From NCBI RefSeq assembly GCF_029392895.1, contig NZ_CP114200.1, forward strand, positions 7,198,501 through 7,262,500: 64,000 bases of DNA, in the 5' to 3' direction. This stretch comes from Streptomyces sp. 71268. Lineage in GTDB: Bacteria; Actinomycetota; Actinomycetes; Streptomycetales; Streptomycetaceae. The notes beneath the pieces are model-generated. The model saw nothing but the letters and a program-made list of their open reading frames with translations, made no database searches and was not told where the DNA came from. Below are positions 45,745-54,186 of the stretch, in pieces (the first letter of the stretch is position 1; every line of letters begins with the position of its first letter). A program made the position numbers and the translations under genes.

Positions 45745-46524
45745 TCAGGACGGCACCCGCTCCCGGGTGGCGAGCCACTCCTGGAAGGTGGGACCGGCGA
45801 GCCTGGCGTGCGGGCCGGGCAGGAACCCGCCGGCCGCGGCGATCTCGGCGTCGGGTATGCCGGCGCCGTCGACCTCGACGACCTTGATGCCGCGGCGGGC
45901 GCCGAGGAGCTTGGCCGCCTCGGCCATGACCTCCCGGCGGGGCCCGGCGATCTCGGGGATCGGCGTGTCGGGTGCCGACGGGTCGGGCGCGTCCGCGTCG
46001 GTGGCCAGGTCGACCAGCGTCTCGGCCACGGTGCGGCAGGCCACGAGCTGGGTGGGCAGGGCCGGTACGTAGGCGACGTCGCCCTGTCGCCAGTCCAGGA
46101 GCTGGTCGACGAACTCGTGGAACTGCGCGGCCCGCAGGATCCGGGCGGGCAGCGGGCCGGCCAGGTGGGCCTCCTCGTGCGCCTGCTGGGCCGCGACGAA
46201 GCCGGCGGTGGCCTTGTCGGCCCCGATGATGGAGACGGCGACGAGCCGGTCGACGCCCGCGTGCCGGCCGGCCTCGTGCAGGTTGCGGGTGGCGGTGCGG
46301 AAGAACTCCGTGGCCGCCTCCTGGTCCGAGGCGTGCCACGACGCGACGTCGATGATGACGTCGACCCCGGTCAGGGCGTCGGCCAGGCCCGTACCGGTGA
46401 TGACGTCCACACCGGTGGCGCGGGACATCGACACGACCTGGTGTCCCCGCTCGGCGAGGACGTCCACGACGTGGCGTCCCAGCCGTCCGGTCGCTCCTGC
46501 CACGGCGAACTTGACGGTGCTCAT
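45745..46524 (-). CDS. NAD(P)-binding epimerase-like protein (ECF41 partner)
   Basis: A 259-residue atypical SDR/NmrA-like protein: KFAVAGATGRLGRHVVDVLAERG (GxxGxxG), VDVIIDVASWHAS, VSIIGADKATAGF, RAAQFHEFVDQLL, ending FQEWLATRE. It is probably an oxidoreductase or epimerase of unknown substrate. ECF41 sigma factors are typically encoded beside a carboxymuconolactone decarboxylase, oxidoreductase or epimerase gene that they activate, and this gene is divergent from one. ATG 46524 follows AAGGACAGGGA. Candidate ECF41 promoters lie in the 199-bp gap. Confidence 0.88.
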   Translation of the reverse strand: MSTVKFAVAGATGRLGRHVVDVLAERGHQVVSMSRATGVDVITGTGLADALTGVDVIIDVASWHASDQEAATEFFRTATRNLHEAGRHAGVDRLVAVSIIGADKATAGFVAAQQAHEEAHLAGPLPARILRAAQFHEFVDQLLDWRQGDVAYVPALPTQLVACRTVAETLVDLATDADAPDPSAPDTPIPEIAGPRREVMAEAAKLLGARRGIKVVEVDGAGIPDAEIAAAGGFLPGPHARLAGPTFQEWLATRERVPS

Positions 46525-46590
46525 GTTCCCTGTCCTTCTTCCCGGTTCTGGGGTGCTGGGTCGGTGCGGTGGGCGCACCGACGCACACCA

Positions 46591-46633
46591 GACGTCGGCC
46601 TCGGGGCACGCGTAACAACCGCGCCCGTGTGAC
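46591..46633 (-). promoter_or_regulatory. Candidate ECF41-type promoters of the epimerase-like gene
   Basis: Read on the minus strand, TGTTAC (46612-46617), 17 bp and CGTC (46591-46594) resemble the ECF41 consensus TGTCACA-N16/17-CGTC. A second, overlapping reading is GTCACA (46628-46633), 17 bp, CGTG (46607-46610). Each misses the consensus at one element. Confidence 0.45.
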
Positions 46634-46723
46634 GTAGGCCACCGGCCGCGGGTGTTACGCGGCCGCCGGCGCCGGCGTCCAGTGCGTGCGGCAGCGTGGG
46701 GAAACGAGCGGGTGGGAGTCTGT

Positions 46724-47671
46724 ATGAGCGAGCACGGCGATCCGGTCACGAGCCCGGCCGGGAGGCCGCGGCGTGGCGATCGGGCGGAGCCGGTGGACGC
46801 CGCCACCGAGGCGTTCGTCGCTCACCGGAACCTGCTGTTCACCGTCGCCTACGAGATGCTCGGCTCGGCCGCCGACGCCGAGGACGTGTTGCAGGAGACG
46901 TGGTTGCGGTGGGTGGGCGTGGACCTGGCGACCGTGCGGGAGGAGCGTGCCTACCTGGTGCGGATCGTCACCCGGCAGGCGCTGGACCGGATGCGCGCGC
47001 TCAGCCGGCGCAAGGAGTCCTACGTCGGGCCCTGGCTGCCCGAACCGTTGCTGACCGCCCCGGACGTCGCCGAGGACGTCGAACTGGCCGACAGCGTGTC
47101 GATGGCCATGCTGCTCGTCCTGGAGACGCTGACGCCGGTGGAGCGGGCGGTGTTCGTACTGCGTGAGGTGTTCGCCGTCGAGTACGAGGAGATCGCCGAG
47201 GCCGTCGGCAGGAGCCCGGCCGCCGTCCGCCAACTCGCCTACCGGGCCCGGTCACACGTCGCCGCGCGCCGACCGCGCGGCCCCGTCTCGCCCACCCAGA
47301 CCCGGGCCGCGCTGCAGGCCTTCCAACGTGCCGTCGAGACGGGGGAGTTGCAGAGCCTCCTCGACATCCTCGCCCCGGACGTGGTCGCCCTGAGCGACGG
47401 CGGGGGAGTCAGGCACGCCCTGCTCCAACCCGTCGTGGGCGCGGACAGGGTGGCCCGCCTGCTGGCCGCCGGCTGGTGGCGGCGCGACGCCGAGAGGTCG
47501 GTCGAGCCGGTGCAGATCAACGGTGGCCCGGGGTTGCTGGTCCGGGTGGGCGGGGAGATCGACGGCGTGGTGGCGGTGCGGGTCGAGGACGGCTACGTCA
47601 CCGGCGCCTACCACGTCCGCAACCCCGACAAGCTGTCCCGGGTGGGGCGCGAGACAGCCGTCAGCCGCTGA
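46724..47671 (+). CDS. ECF41-type (SigJ-like) sigma factor
   Basis: A 315-residue extracytoplasmic-function sigma factor with region 2 (LLFTVAYEMLGSAADAEDVLQETWLRW, about 35-60), region 4 (TPVERAVFVLREVFAVEYEEIAEAVGRSPAAVRQL, about 130-165) and a SnoaL-like C-terminal extension of about 120 residues. The extension carries LSDGGG and NPDKLSRV, matching the DGGGR and NPDKL motifs known in ECF41 proteins, where it regulates sigma activity in place of an anti-sigma factor. ATG 46724 is chosen just before the conserved part. It is divergent from its likely target gene. Confidence 0.92.
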   Translation: MSEHGDPVTSPAGRPRRGDRAEPVDAATEAFVAHRNLLFTVAYEMLGSAADAEDVLQETWLRWVGVDLATVREERAYLVRIVTRQALDRMRALSRRKESYVGPWLPEPLLTAPDVAEDVELADSVSMAMLLVLETLTPVERAVFVLREVFAVEYEEIAEAVGRSPAAVRQLAYRARSHVAARRPRGPVSPTQTRAALQAFQRAVETGELQSLLDILAPDVVALSDGGGVRHALLQPVVGADRVARLLAAGWWRRDAERSVEPVQINGGPGLLVRVGGEIDGVVAVRVEDGYVTGAYHVRNPDKLSRVGRETAVSR

Positions 47672-47687
47672 GCGCGCCCCGCCCCGG

Positions 47688-48809
47688 TCACGCCGCGGTG
47701 GGCACCGTCCCCGCCGGGTGGGCCCACAGGCCCCGCGCGGCCAGGCGCGGCAGGACGCCCTCGCCGAACCAGTACGCCTCCTCCAGGTGCGGGTAGCCGG
47801 AGAGCACGAACTCGTCGATGCCGAGCCGGTGGTACTCGATGACGCGCTCGGCCACCTCGTCGTGGCTGCCGACCAGCGCGGTGCCCGCGCCGCCGCGTAC
47901 CAACCCGATGCCGGCCCACAGGTTCGGGTGGATCTCCAGGTCGTCCCGCTCGCCGCCGTGCAGGGCGAGCATCCGCCGTTGGCCCTCCGACTCGCTGCGG
48001 GCCAGCCCGCTCTGGACCGCGCGCACGGTCCGCGGGTCGAAGCCGTCCAGCAGCCGCCGCGCCTCGGCCCACGCCTGTTCCGCACTGTCCCGGGTGATGA
48101 CGTGCAGCCGGATGCCGAAGCGGATGTCGCGCCCCTCCTTCTCGGCCAGCCCCCGCACCCAGGCGATCTTCTCTGCCACCTGGGCGGGCGGCTCGCCCCA
48201 GGTGAGGTAGACCCGCGCGTGGCGGGCGGCCACCTCGCCCGCGACGGGCGACGAGCCGCCGAAGTAGATCTCCGGCACCGGGTCGGGCAGTTGGGACAGC
48301 CGCGCGTCCGCCACCCGCAGGTGCTCACCCTCCAGGTCCACCCGCTCGCCGCGCCACAACCCGCGCACCACCCGCAGGAACTCGTCCGTACGGGCGTAGC
48401 GCGCGTCCTTGTCGAGGAAGTCGCCGTAGGCCCGCTGCTCCTGACTCTCGCCGCCGGTGACCACGTTCAGCAGCAGCCGGCCGCCGGTCTGTCGCTGGTA
48501 GGTGGCGGCCATCTGGGCCGCGAGGGTGGGTGAGACGAACCCCGGGCGGAAGGCGACCAGGAACTTCAGCCGCTCGGTGTGCTGACTGACCATGGCGGTC
48601 GTCAGCCAGGCGTCCTCGCACCAGGCGCCGGTGGGCGTCAGCGCGCCGACGAAGCCCAGGTCCTCGGCGGCGCGGGCGATCTGCGTCAGGTAGCCGACGG
48701 TCGGTGGGCGGTCGCCGCCGGCCGCGGTGACGGGCGTGCCGTGGCCGCCGCCGACGACGTGGCGGCTGTCGCCGTTGGTGGGCAGGAACCAGTGGAACGT
48801 GAGGCTCAC
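47688..48809 (-). CDS. ssuD: FMNH2-dependent alkanesulfonate monooxygenase
   Basis: A 373-residue luciferase-family enzyme that cleaves alkanesulfonates to aldehyde and sulfite with reduced flavin. Signatures: FHWFLPTNGDSRHVVGG, ARAAEDLGFVGALTPTGAWCEDAWL, FLVAFRPGFVSPTLAAQMAAT, LLLNVVTGGESQEQRAYGDFL, IYFGGSSPVAGEVAA and FVLSGYPHLEEAYWFGEGVLP. This order matches SsuD. The flavin reductase ssuE lies 40 bp upstream in the same direction and would provide FMNH2. No sulfonate ABC transporter adjoins this pair. Confidence 0.92.
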   Translation of the reverse strand: MSLTFHWFLPTNGDSRHVVGGGHGTPVTAAGGDRPPTVGYLTQIARAAEDLGFVGALTPTGAWCEDAWLTTAMVSQHTERLKFLVAFRPGFVSPTLAAQMAATYQRQTGGRLLLNVVTGGESQEQRAYGDFLDKDARYARTDEFLRVVRGLWRGERVDLEGEHLRVADARLSQLPDPVPEIYFGGSSPVAGEVAARHARVYLTWGEPPAQVAEKIAWVRGLAEKEGRDIRFGIRLHVITRDSAEQAWAEARRLLDGFDPRTVRAVQSGLARSESEGQRRMLALHGGERDDLEIHPNLWAGIGLVRGGAGTALVGSHDEVAERVIEYHRLGIDEFVLSGYPHLEEAYWFGEGVLPRLAARGLWAHPAGTVPTAA

Positions 48810-48849
48810 GGGGTGTACGCCCTTCGCGCGCAGGGGTGGGTGGGGGCGC

Positions 48850-49407
48850 TCATCCGGTGGCCGCCAACACGGTCGTACGGCCTCCGAGCACGGCCGAGAA
48901 CTGGTCCGCGACCTGCTCCAGGGCGCCGGCCGCGGCCGGCGCGATGGTCAGCGCGCCGTCGTCGCCGACGGCCAGGTCCTTGTCGAGCGTGAACCACCCC
49001 TGCACGATGTGCGCCGCGCCCATGGAGTTGAGCACGGGGCGCAGCGCGTAGTCGATGGCCAGCACGTGCGCGGTCGTGCCGCCGGTGGCCAGCGGGAGGA
49101 CGGTCTTGTCGGCCAGCGCGTACTGCGGCAGCAGGTCGAGCAGGGACTTGAGCAGGCCGGAGTAGGCGGCCTTGTAGATGGGGGTGCCGATCACCACGCC
49201 CTGCGCCCGAGCGAACTGGGCCGTGGCCGCCACGATCGCCGGGTGCTCGAAGTCGGCACCCAGCAGCGCTTCGGCCGGGATGGTCCGGACGTCGAGCGGG
49301 ACCACCTCGTGTCCCTGGGAGGCGAGTCGGGCGTCGAGGTGGCGCAGCAGCCTGGCGGTGCGCGAGGTCGCGGACGGGCTTCCGGAGACGGACAGGACGG
49401 TGGCCAT
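48850..49407 (-). CDS. ssuE: NADPH-dependent FMN reductase
   Basis: A 185-residue flavodoxin-fold reductase: LSVSGSPSATSRTARLL (phosphate loop), VIGTPIYKAAYSGLLKSLLDLLP (SsuE-type flavin motif), VLPLATGGTTAHVLAIDYALRPVL. It should reduce FMN for the downstream SsuD and possibly for the two monooxygenases of the neighbouring operon, which has no reductase of its own. The gene is 450 bp downstream of leader peptide 1 in the same direction. Confidence 0.92.
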   Translation of the reverse strand: MATVLSVSGSPSATSRTARLLRHLDARLASQGHEVVPLDVRTIPAEALLGADFEHPAIVAATAQFARAQGVVIGTPIYKAAYSGLLKSLLDLLPQYALADKTVLPLATGGTTAHVLAIDYALRPVLNSMGAAHIVQGWFTLDKDLAVGDDGALTIAPAAAGALEQVADQFSAVLGGRTTVLAATG

Positions 49408-49488
49408 GACGGGGACCTTTCGAAGACCAGGGGTTCGGTCGGCACGGCGGCGTACGGACGCCGGCCGGCCGGGCCGGGGAGTACGGGG

Positions 49489-49504
49489 CGGGAACGCGTT
49501 CCCG
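49489..49504. promoter_or_regulatory. 16-bp GC palindrome upstream of ssuE
   Basis: CGGGAACG and CGTTCCCG abut without a gap. The central CG and flanking GGGAAC/GTTCCC match the style of LacI/GalR-family operators. It lies between leader peptide 1 and the ssuE start. Confidence 0.4.
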
Positions 49505-49860
49505 GCGTCGCGGGCGGTGTGGGGCGAGCGGGTGCCAGAACCCGGTGACGACGTGTGCGAACACAGGTCTTTCCGTCGCCGTCCACGCCGGTCGATGTCG
49601 TATGCACGCAGACGTGTGGAGAGATCTGCTGGCGCTGTTCCGTGGGGAGTTGGAGAAGCCGTGGAAAAGCGAGGACAGGAATGTGAACAGGCGATCCGGG
49701 GAGGAAATTCCCGCGCCGCTTCCGCGCCGTCGCGGGAGTTACGGAAGGGAGGCCGGTGCGCCGGATCGAGGGCTGGTGGGCCCGAATGATCACTGGTCAG
49801 AGGCGATGCGACCGGGGGCGCCTGGCGGGAGCGGGTAATTCAGCGCGACCGCGCTCGTAA

Positions 49861-49935
49861 TCACGGGCGACAGCGGGAACTTGTGACGCGCGCGAGATCG
49901 ACATGGCGTCGCCGCGTGAGTTCCTGTCGCTTCAT
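49861..49935 (-). CDS. Putative sulfur-operon leader peptide 1
   Basis: A 24-residue open frame on the minus strand starts MKRQELTRRRHVDLARV and ends SSRCRP. RRHVDL-R-V with a Cys near the stop is the pattern of actinomycete putative leader peptides found upstream of cysteine and sulfur genes. The ATG falls 7 bp after a TTAGAT -10 box, so the transcript is probably leaderless. Translation rate at the late Cys codon could control the downstream ssuED genes by attenuation; that step is inference. Confidence 0.78.
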   Translation of the reverse strand: MKRQELTRRRHVDLARVTSSRCRP

Positions 49936-49942
49936 GTCACCG

Positions 49943-49972
49943 ATCTAACCAGTGGGGAGTTCGACCGGTCAA
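49943..49972 (-). promoter_or_regulatory. Promoter of leader peptide 1 / ssuED
   Basis: On the minus strand, TTGACC (49967-49972), an 18-bp spacer ending in CACTGG, and TTAGAT (49943-49948). The spacing and the CTGG just before the -10 are shared with the promoter of leader peptide 2. Confidence 0.68.
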
Positions 49973-50078
49973 GAAGGCCGAAATGTGATTCCGCATGGCG
50001 GACGGATCGCCGTTCAATTCCCGTTGACGCGAGCCCGGGCGGCCCGCTGACCGGCCCGGCCCGGTGGCACACGCCCCG

Positions 50079-51176
50079 TCAGGGCGCGGGCGTGCTCCGC
50101 TCCGCGTGGGCCGGGCGTTGCCACAGCGTGGTGGGCGCGGCCCGCCGTACCACCGGCGCGACCTCCTCGGCGAAGCGCTGGAGCTGCTCGAACTGCGCCG
50201 GCAGGGCGAGCCCGGAGCCGTCCACGGTGATGGACTGCAGATCGTGCCGGTAGACCTGGTGGAAGTCGAGGATCTTGTCGATGACCTGCTGCGGGCTGCC
50301 GATCAGGTGCGGGCCGTCCGCGATCGCCTCCTCGATGGATCGGAAGGGCGTGTTGTAGCCGGGCTTGCCCGCCAGGTGTGGCTTGTACGTCTGGCGCACC
50401 CGCGCCTCGTAGAAGTCCTTGAACCGGGCGATGGCCTGCTGCGTGGTGTCCGCCAGGAAGAGGCCGCCCGATCCCGCGCCGACGTAGGCGTGTGCCGGGT
50501 CGTGTCCGTGCGCCACGTAGCGCTCGCGGTAGTGGTCGATGAGCCGGACGTACGCCGCGCGCGGCTGGATGGCGTTGGCGCTGAACAGCGGGTCGCCGTG
50601 CTGGGCGGCCAGCTCCGGGGAGTTGAGGCTGGTGGCCGAGCCGTGCCAGACGCGTGGCGGGCGCGCGCCGAACGGGCGGGGCACGGTGGTGGCCCCGTCC
50701 AGGGCCGGGCGGAACCGCCCCCGCCAGCTCACCTTCTCCTCGCGCCACAGCCTGCGCAGCAGTTCGTACTTCTCGGCCTGGTACTCCCACTGCGACTCCT
50801 CGTCCAGGCCGAAGAGGTCGAAGTGGCCCATCTCCGCGCCCTTGCCGATCACCAACTCGATGCGTCCGCGCGAGAGTTGGTCCAGCGTCGCGTAGTCCTC
50901 GGCCACCCGGACCGGGTCCAGGATGGCGACCACGGTCACGCCGGTCAGCAGCCTGATCCGGGTGGTGCGGGCGGCCAGCGCGCCGAGCAGCGCCGTGGGG
51001 CTGGAGGACAGGAACGCCCCGGCGTGGCGCTCGCCGACCGCATAGGCGTCAAAGCCCAACTCCTCGGCCCGCACGCCGGTCTCCACGACCTCGGCGAGCC
51101 GGTCGGCCGCGGAACCGAGCGCGCCGGTCAGCGGATGGGGGGCGTGCTGGACGATGGTCAGGACCTGGAATCGCAC
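50079..51176 (-). CDS. LLM-class flavin-dependent monooxygenase
   Basis: A 365-residue bacterial luciferase-like protein: GVRAEELGFDAYAVGERHAGAFLSSSPTALL, LLTGVTVVAILDPVRVAEDYATLDQLSRGRIEL, HGSATSLNSPELAAQHGDPLF, GGLFLADTTQQAIARF. It uses reduced flavin made elsewhere. It is the last gene of a six-gene operon with an ABC importer, so it probably oxidises an imported organosulfur compound. The GTG at 51176 has GGAGG 5 bp upstream. The exact substrate is unknown; it is more distant from SsuD than the other two monooxygenases here. Confidence 0.88.
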   Translation of the reverse strand: MRFQVLTIVQHAPHPLTGALGSAADRLAEVVETGVRAEELGFDAYAVGERHAGAFLSSSPTALLGALAARTTRIRLLTGVTVVAILDPVRVAEDYATLDQLSRGRIELVIGKGAEMGHFDLFGLDEESQWEYQAEKYELLRRLWREEKVSWRGRFRPALDGATTVPRPFGARPPRVWHGSATSLNSPELAAQHGDPLFSANAIQPRAAYVRLIDHYRERYVAHGHDPAHAYVGAGSGGLFLADTTQQAIARFKDFYEARVRQTYKPHLAGKPGYNTPFRSIEEAIADGPHLIGSPQQVIDKILDFHQVYRHDLQSITVDGSGLALPAQFEQLQRFAEEVAPVVRRAAPTTLWQRPAHAERSTPAP

Positions 51177-51271
51177 GGGGTACCTCCGGTGGCGTGGGCC
51201 GGGCGTGGGCGCGGGCGGACGCGGCCCCGGCGCCACGAGGGGAAGCGGGCGCCGGGGCCGCGACGCGGGGA

Positions 51272-52255
51272 TTACCTGTTGGTGCGCGGCAGCCCCGGCG
51301 GGTTGATCTCCGACTTCGCCACGGCCTCGTTGGTCAGGCCCCAGCGGGCCAGCACCTTGCCGTACGTGCCGCTGTCGATGACCTCGTTCAGCGCCTCGGC
51401 CAGCGGCTCGACCAGCCCGTTGCCCTTCTTGGTGGTGGCGGCGATGAGGCCCTGGAGGGAGGTGCCGGCCCCCGAATGGGTGCCGACGACCTCGGTCTTG
51501 CCGGTGGACGCCGCGTGGTAGGCGGCGTTCGGGTTCGGGCCGAGGTAGAGGTCGATGCGGCGGGAGGCGAGTGCGAGATAGGTGTCGGTGGCGTTCTGGT
51601 AGTACTTGATGTCCACCGGTTTCCGGCCGGCCCGCTCGTTCTCCTTGCTCCACTCCACCAGCAGCTTCTCCTGGTTGGTGCCCGAGCTGACGGCGACGGT
51701 CTTGCCCGCCACGTCGTTCGGCCCCTTGACCGTGAGTCCGCTGCCCTCGCGTGCCTCGAAGGCGAGGTCGTCCTTGCGGTAGGTGGCGAAGTCGTAGCGG
51801 TCCTTGCGCTCCTCGGTAACGGTGATGTTGCTCGCGCCCAGGTCGTACTTGCCGCTGGAGAGCCCGATGAAGATGTTCTCCCAGGAGGTCGAGGTGAACT
51901 GGGGCTTGAGGCCGAGCACGTTCGCGATCAGGGCGGCGATGTCGGTCTCCACGCCGATGAGGGTCTTGTTGTCGGTGGCGTAGAAGTTCAACGGCGCTGC
52001 CGAACCGGAGGAGTTGACGATCTTCAGCGTGCCCCGCTCGCGGATCTCGGCGGGCACCTTGGCCGCGATGGCCTCCACCTTGGGGGTGCTGATCCGTCTC
52101 TGGTCCGGGCTCAGGTTGATCTTCGTACGGGCGCCGGACTTGGCGGCGACCTCGGTACTGCCGCCGTCCGAGGGGTTGCTGCAGGCAGCGAGGGCGGCGG
52201 TGGCCGCGAGGACGAGCGCCGCGGCCGTGGTGCGGGTGGCGACGAGGGTGCGCAT
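51272..52255 (-). CDS. Family 3 solute-binding lipoprotein (amino acid/cystine type)
   Basis: A 327-residue lipoprotein with the lipobox LAAC (Cys25). The mature protein is a family 3 periplasmic-binding-like fold (PF00497): IRERGTLKIVNSSGSAAPLNFYATDN, GVETDIAALIANVLGL, YDLGASNITVTEERKDRYDFATY, DVAGKTVAVSSGTNQEKLL, RRIDLYLGPNPNAAY, with a C-terminal VIDSGTYGKVLARWGL. It captures a polar amino acid; the operon suggests cystine or an S-substituted cysteine. It works with the ATPase and permease encoded just upstream. Confidence 0.91.
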   Translation of the reverse strand: MRTLVATRTTAAALVLAATAALAACSNPSDGGSTEVAAKSGARTKINLSPDQRRISTPKVEAIAAKVPAEIRERGTLKIVNSSGSAAPLNFYATDNKTLIGVETDIAALIANVLGLKPQFTSTSWENIFIGLSSGKYDLGASNITVTEERKDRYDFATYRKDDLAFEAREGSGLTVKGPNDVAGKTVAVSSGTNQEKLLVEWSKENERAGRKPVDIKYYQNATDTYLALASRRIDLYLGPNPNAAYHAASTGKTEVVGTHSGAGTSLQGLIAATTKKGNGLVEPLAEALNEVIDSGTYGKVLARWGLTNEAVAKSEINPPGLPRTNR

Positions 52256-52396
52256 GGGTGTTCTCCTTGCCTGCGGGTGGAACGTGAGCGGTGCGGGTGC
52301 GGGGTGTCGCGGGACGAGACAGAGCAGGGTGGGTGATATGAGGCGTACGGGGTGGTGCGGGGGTGGAGGTGAGGCGGGGTACGGGGCGCGCCGGGG

Positions 52397-53161
52397 TCAG
52401 AGCACCTTGGACAGGAAGGCGCGGGTGCGCTCGTGCCGAGGGGCGTCGAGTACGGCGCCGGGTGGGCCCTGTTCCACGACGACGCCGCCGTCCAGGAACA
52501 CCACGGTGTCGGCGACCTCGCGGGCGAAGCCGATCTCGTGGGTCACGATGACCATCGTGGTGCCGGAGCGGGCCAGGTCCTTGATGACGTCGAGCACCTC
52601 GCCGACCAGCTCCGGGTCGAGCGCGGAGGTCGGCTCGTCGAAGAGCAGCACCTTGGGTTCGATGGCCAGCGCGCGGGCGATGGCCACCCGCTGCTGCTGC
52701 CCGCCGGAGAGTTGGCGGGGGTAGGCGCCGGCCTTGTCGGCCAGGCCGACCCGCGCGAGCAGCCGCTCCGCCGTCACCACGGCCTCCTTGCGGGGCCGAC
52801 GCAGCGCGGCGACCGGGGCTTCGACGACGTTGTCCAGGACCGTCAGGTGCGGGAAGAGGTGGAAGTGCTGGAAGACGAACCCGATGTGGGTGCGCTGGCG
52901 CAGGATGTCCCGCTCCCGCAACTCGTACAGCTTGTCGCCGGAGCGCCGGTAGCCGATCAGCTCGCCGTCGATGCTGATCCACCCCCGGTTGACCTTCTCC
53001 AGGTGGTTGATGACGCGCAACAGCGTGGACTTGCCCGACCCGGACGGGCCGAGGAGCGCGGTGACCTCGCCCGTGCGGACCGTGAGGTCGACGCCGCGCA
53101 GCACCTTCAGCGCCCCGAAGCTCTTGTGGACGCCGCGTACGTCGACCATGACGTCGTTCAC
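52397..53161 (-). CDS. Amino-acid ABC transporter ATPase
   Basis: A 254-residue ATPase of the GlnQ/TcyC class: Walker A GPSGSGKST, Q-loop FVFQHFHLFPH, signature LSGGQQQRVAIARALA, Walker B VLLFDEPTSALDPE, H-loop VTHEIGFAREVADTVVFLDGG. It powers the importer with the adjacent permease and binding protein. The GTG start overlaps the permease stop (GTGA), so the two are co-translated. Confidence 0.94.
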   Translation of the reverse strand: MNDVMVDVRGVHKSFGALKVLRGVDLTVRTGEVTALLGPSGSGKSTLLRVINHLEKVNRGWISIDGELIGYRRSGDKLYELRERDILRQRTHIGFVFQHFHLFPHLTVLDNVVEAPVAALRRPRKEAVVTAERLLARVGLADKAGAYPRQLSGGQQQRVAIARALAIEPKVLLFDEPTSALDPELVGEVLDVIKDLARSGTTMVIVTHEIGFAREVADTVVFLDGGVVVEQGPPGAVLDAPRHERTRAFLSKVL

Positions 53162-54186
53162 GCCGTGCCTCCCCGGGGTGCGGCGGGCGCCTTGTCGGCC
53201 GCGGTGGCCCGCAGTCGGGCCACGACGGCGCGGGCCCGCTGGAGCGGGGTCGGCGGCGGGGTGCGGTTGGCGCCACGGGCGAAGTGCCGCTCGACGTAGT
53301 ACTGCGCGAGGGAGAGCACGGAGGTCAGGAACACGTACCAGGCGGTGGCGACCATCAGCAGCGGGATCACGTGACCGTTGCGGCCGTAGATCACCTGCAC
53401 CTGGTAGAAGAGTTCGCCGATGGCCATGACGTAGACGACCGACGTGCCCTTGAGCAGGCCGATGATCTCGTTGCCGGCCGTGGGCAGGATCGCGCGCATG
53501 GCCTGCGGGAGCACGATGCGCCGGATCTGCCGCAGGCGCGGGATGCCGAGCGCGGCGGCGGCCTCCAACTGGCCGTGGTCCACGGAGATGACGCCGCCGC
53601 GCACGATCTCGGCGGCGTAGGCGGCCTGGTGCAGCGAGAGGCCGATCAGGGCGGCGCCGATGGTGCCGATCAGGTCGTTGCTGTCGACGGACCAGAAGAC
53701 CGGGCCGAAGGGGATGCCGAGGCCGAGCCGCTCGTACAGGGCGCTCAGGTTGAACCAGAACACGAGCTGCACGATCATCGGGATGGACCGGAAGATCCAG
53801 ATGTAGGCCCAGGCCACGGTCTGCAGGACCGGGTTGCGCGAGAGCCGCATGAAGGCCAGCACGGTGCCGAGCGCGAAACCCAGGACGGTGGCGTACGCGG
53901 TGAGTTGGAGCGTCAGGCCGACGGCCGAGACGATCGTCTCCGACAGCACGTACGCGCGGAAGACCTCCCACTCCCAGACGGGGTTGGTGATCAGCCCGTG
54001 CGCGAACTGCGCCGTCAGCACGAGTACGGCGACGGCGGCCGCCCACCGGCCGTAGTGCCGGGTGGGGACGACCCTGAGCGCGGCGAGGTCGCCCGGGTCG
54101 GCCTCCTTGTGAGGTGCGAGGTCGGTGCCGCCGGTGCCCGGCGGCGCGGGGTCCGTGGTGAGTCCCATGGTGGTGTGCCTGCTCAT
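53158..54186 (-). CDS. Amino-acid ABC transporter permease
   Basis: A 342-residue HisM/TcyB-type permease. A disordered N-terminal 45 residues precede an added hydrophobic segment (WAAAVAVLVLTAQFAHGLI). The core has about five helices, the conserved TLQLTAYATVLGFALGTVLAFMRLS, WIFRSIPMIVQLVFWF, and the EAA loop QLEAAAALGIPRLRQIRRIVLPQAMRAILP. A single permease gene implies a homodimer. It overlaps GNAT (ATGA) and ATPase (GTGA) genes on either side. Confidence 0.92.
   Translation of the reverse strand: MSRHTTMGLTTDPAPPGTGGTDLAPHKEADPGDLAALRVVPTRHYGRWAAAVAVLVLTAQFAHGLITNPVWEWEVFRAYVLSETIVSAVGLTLQLTAYATVLGFALGTVLAFMRLSRNPVLQTVAWAYIWIFRSIPMIVQLVFWFNLSALYERLGLGIPFGPVFWSVDSNDLIGTIGAALIGLSLHQAAYAAEIVRGGVISVDHGQLEAAAALGIPRLRQIRRIVLPQAMRAILPTAGNEIIGLLKGTSVVYVMAIGELFYQVQVIYGRNGHVIPLLMVATAWYVFLTSVLSLAQYYVERHFARGANRTPPPTPLQRARAVVARLRATAADKAPAAPRGGTA

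Larger units (their letters stand above)
49408..50078. other. Leader region of the ssuED operon and gap to the next operon
   Basis: It contains leader peptide 1 and its promoter on the minus strand. The stretch 49489-49504 is a perfect 16-bp palindrome, CGGGAACGCGTTCCCG, about 85 bp before ssuE; it could be a LacI-type operator or a hairpin. No other gene is supported. Confidence 0.5.

Noticed and set aside
49615..49838. Plus-strand frame beginning MHADVWRDLLALF upstream of the ssu operon
   Set aside because: Its second half is composed of random-looking Gly/Arg/Pro sequence, it runs against the real leader region, and no ribosome site is seen.
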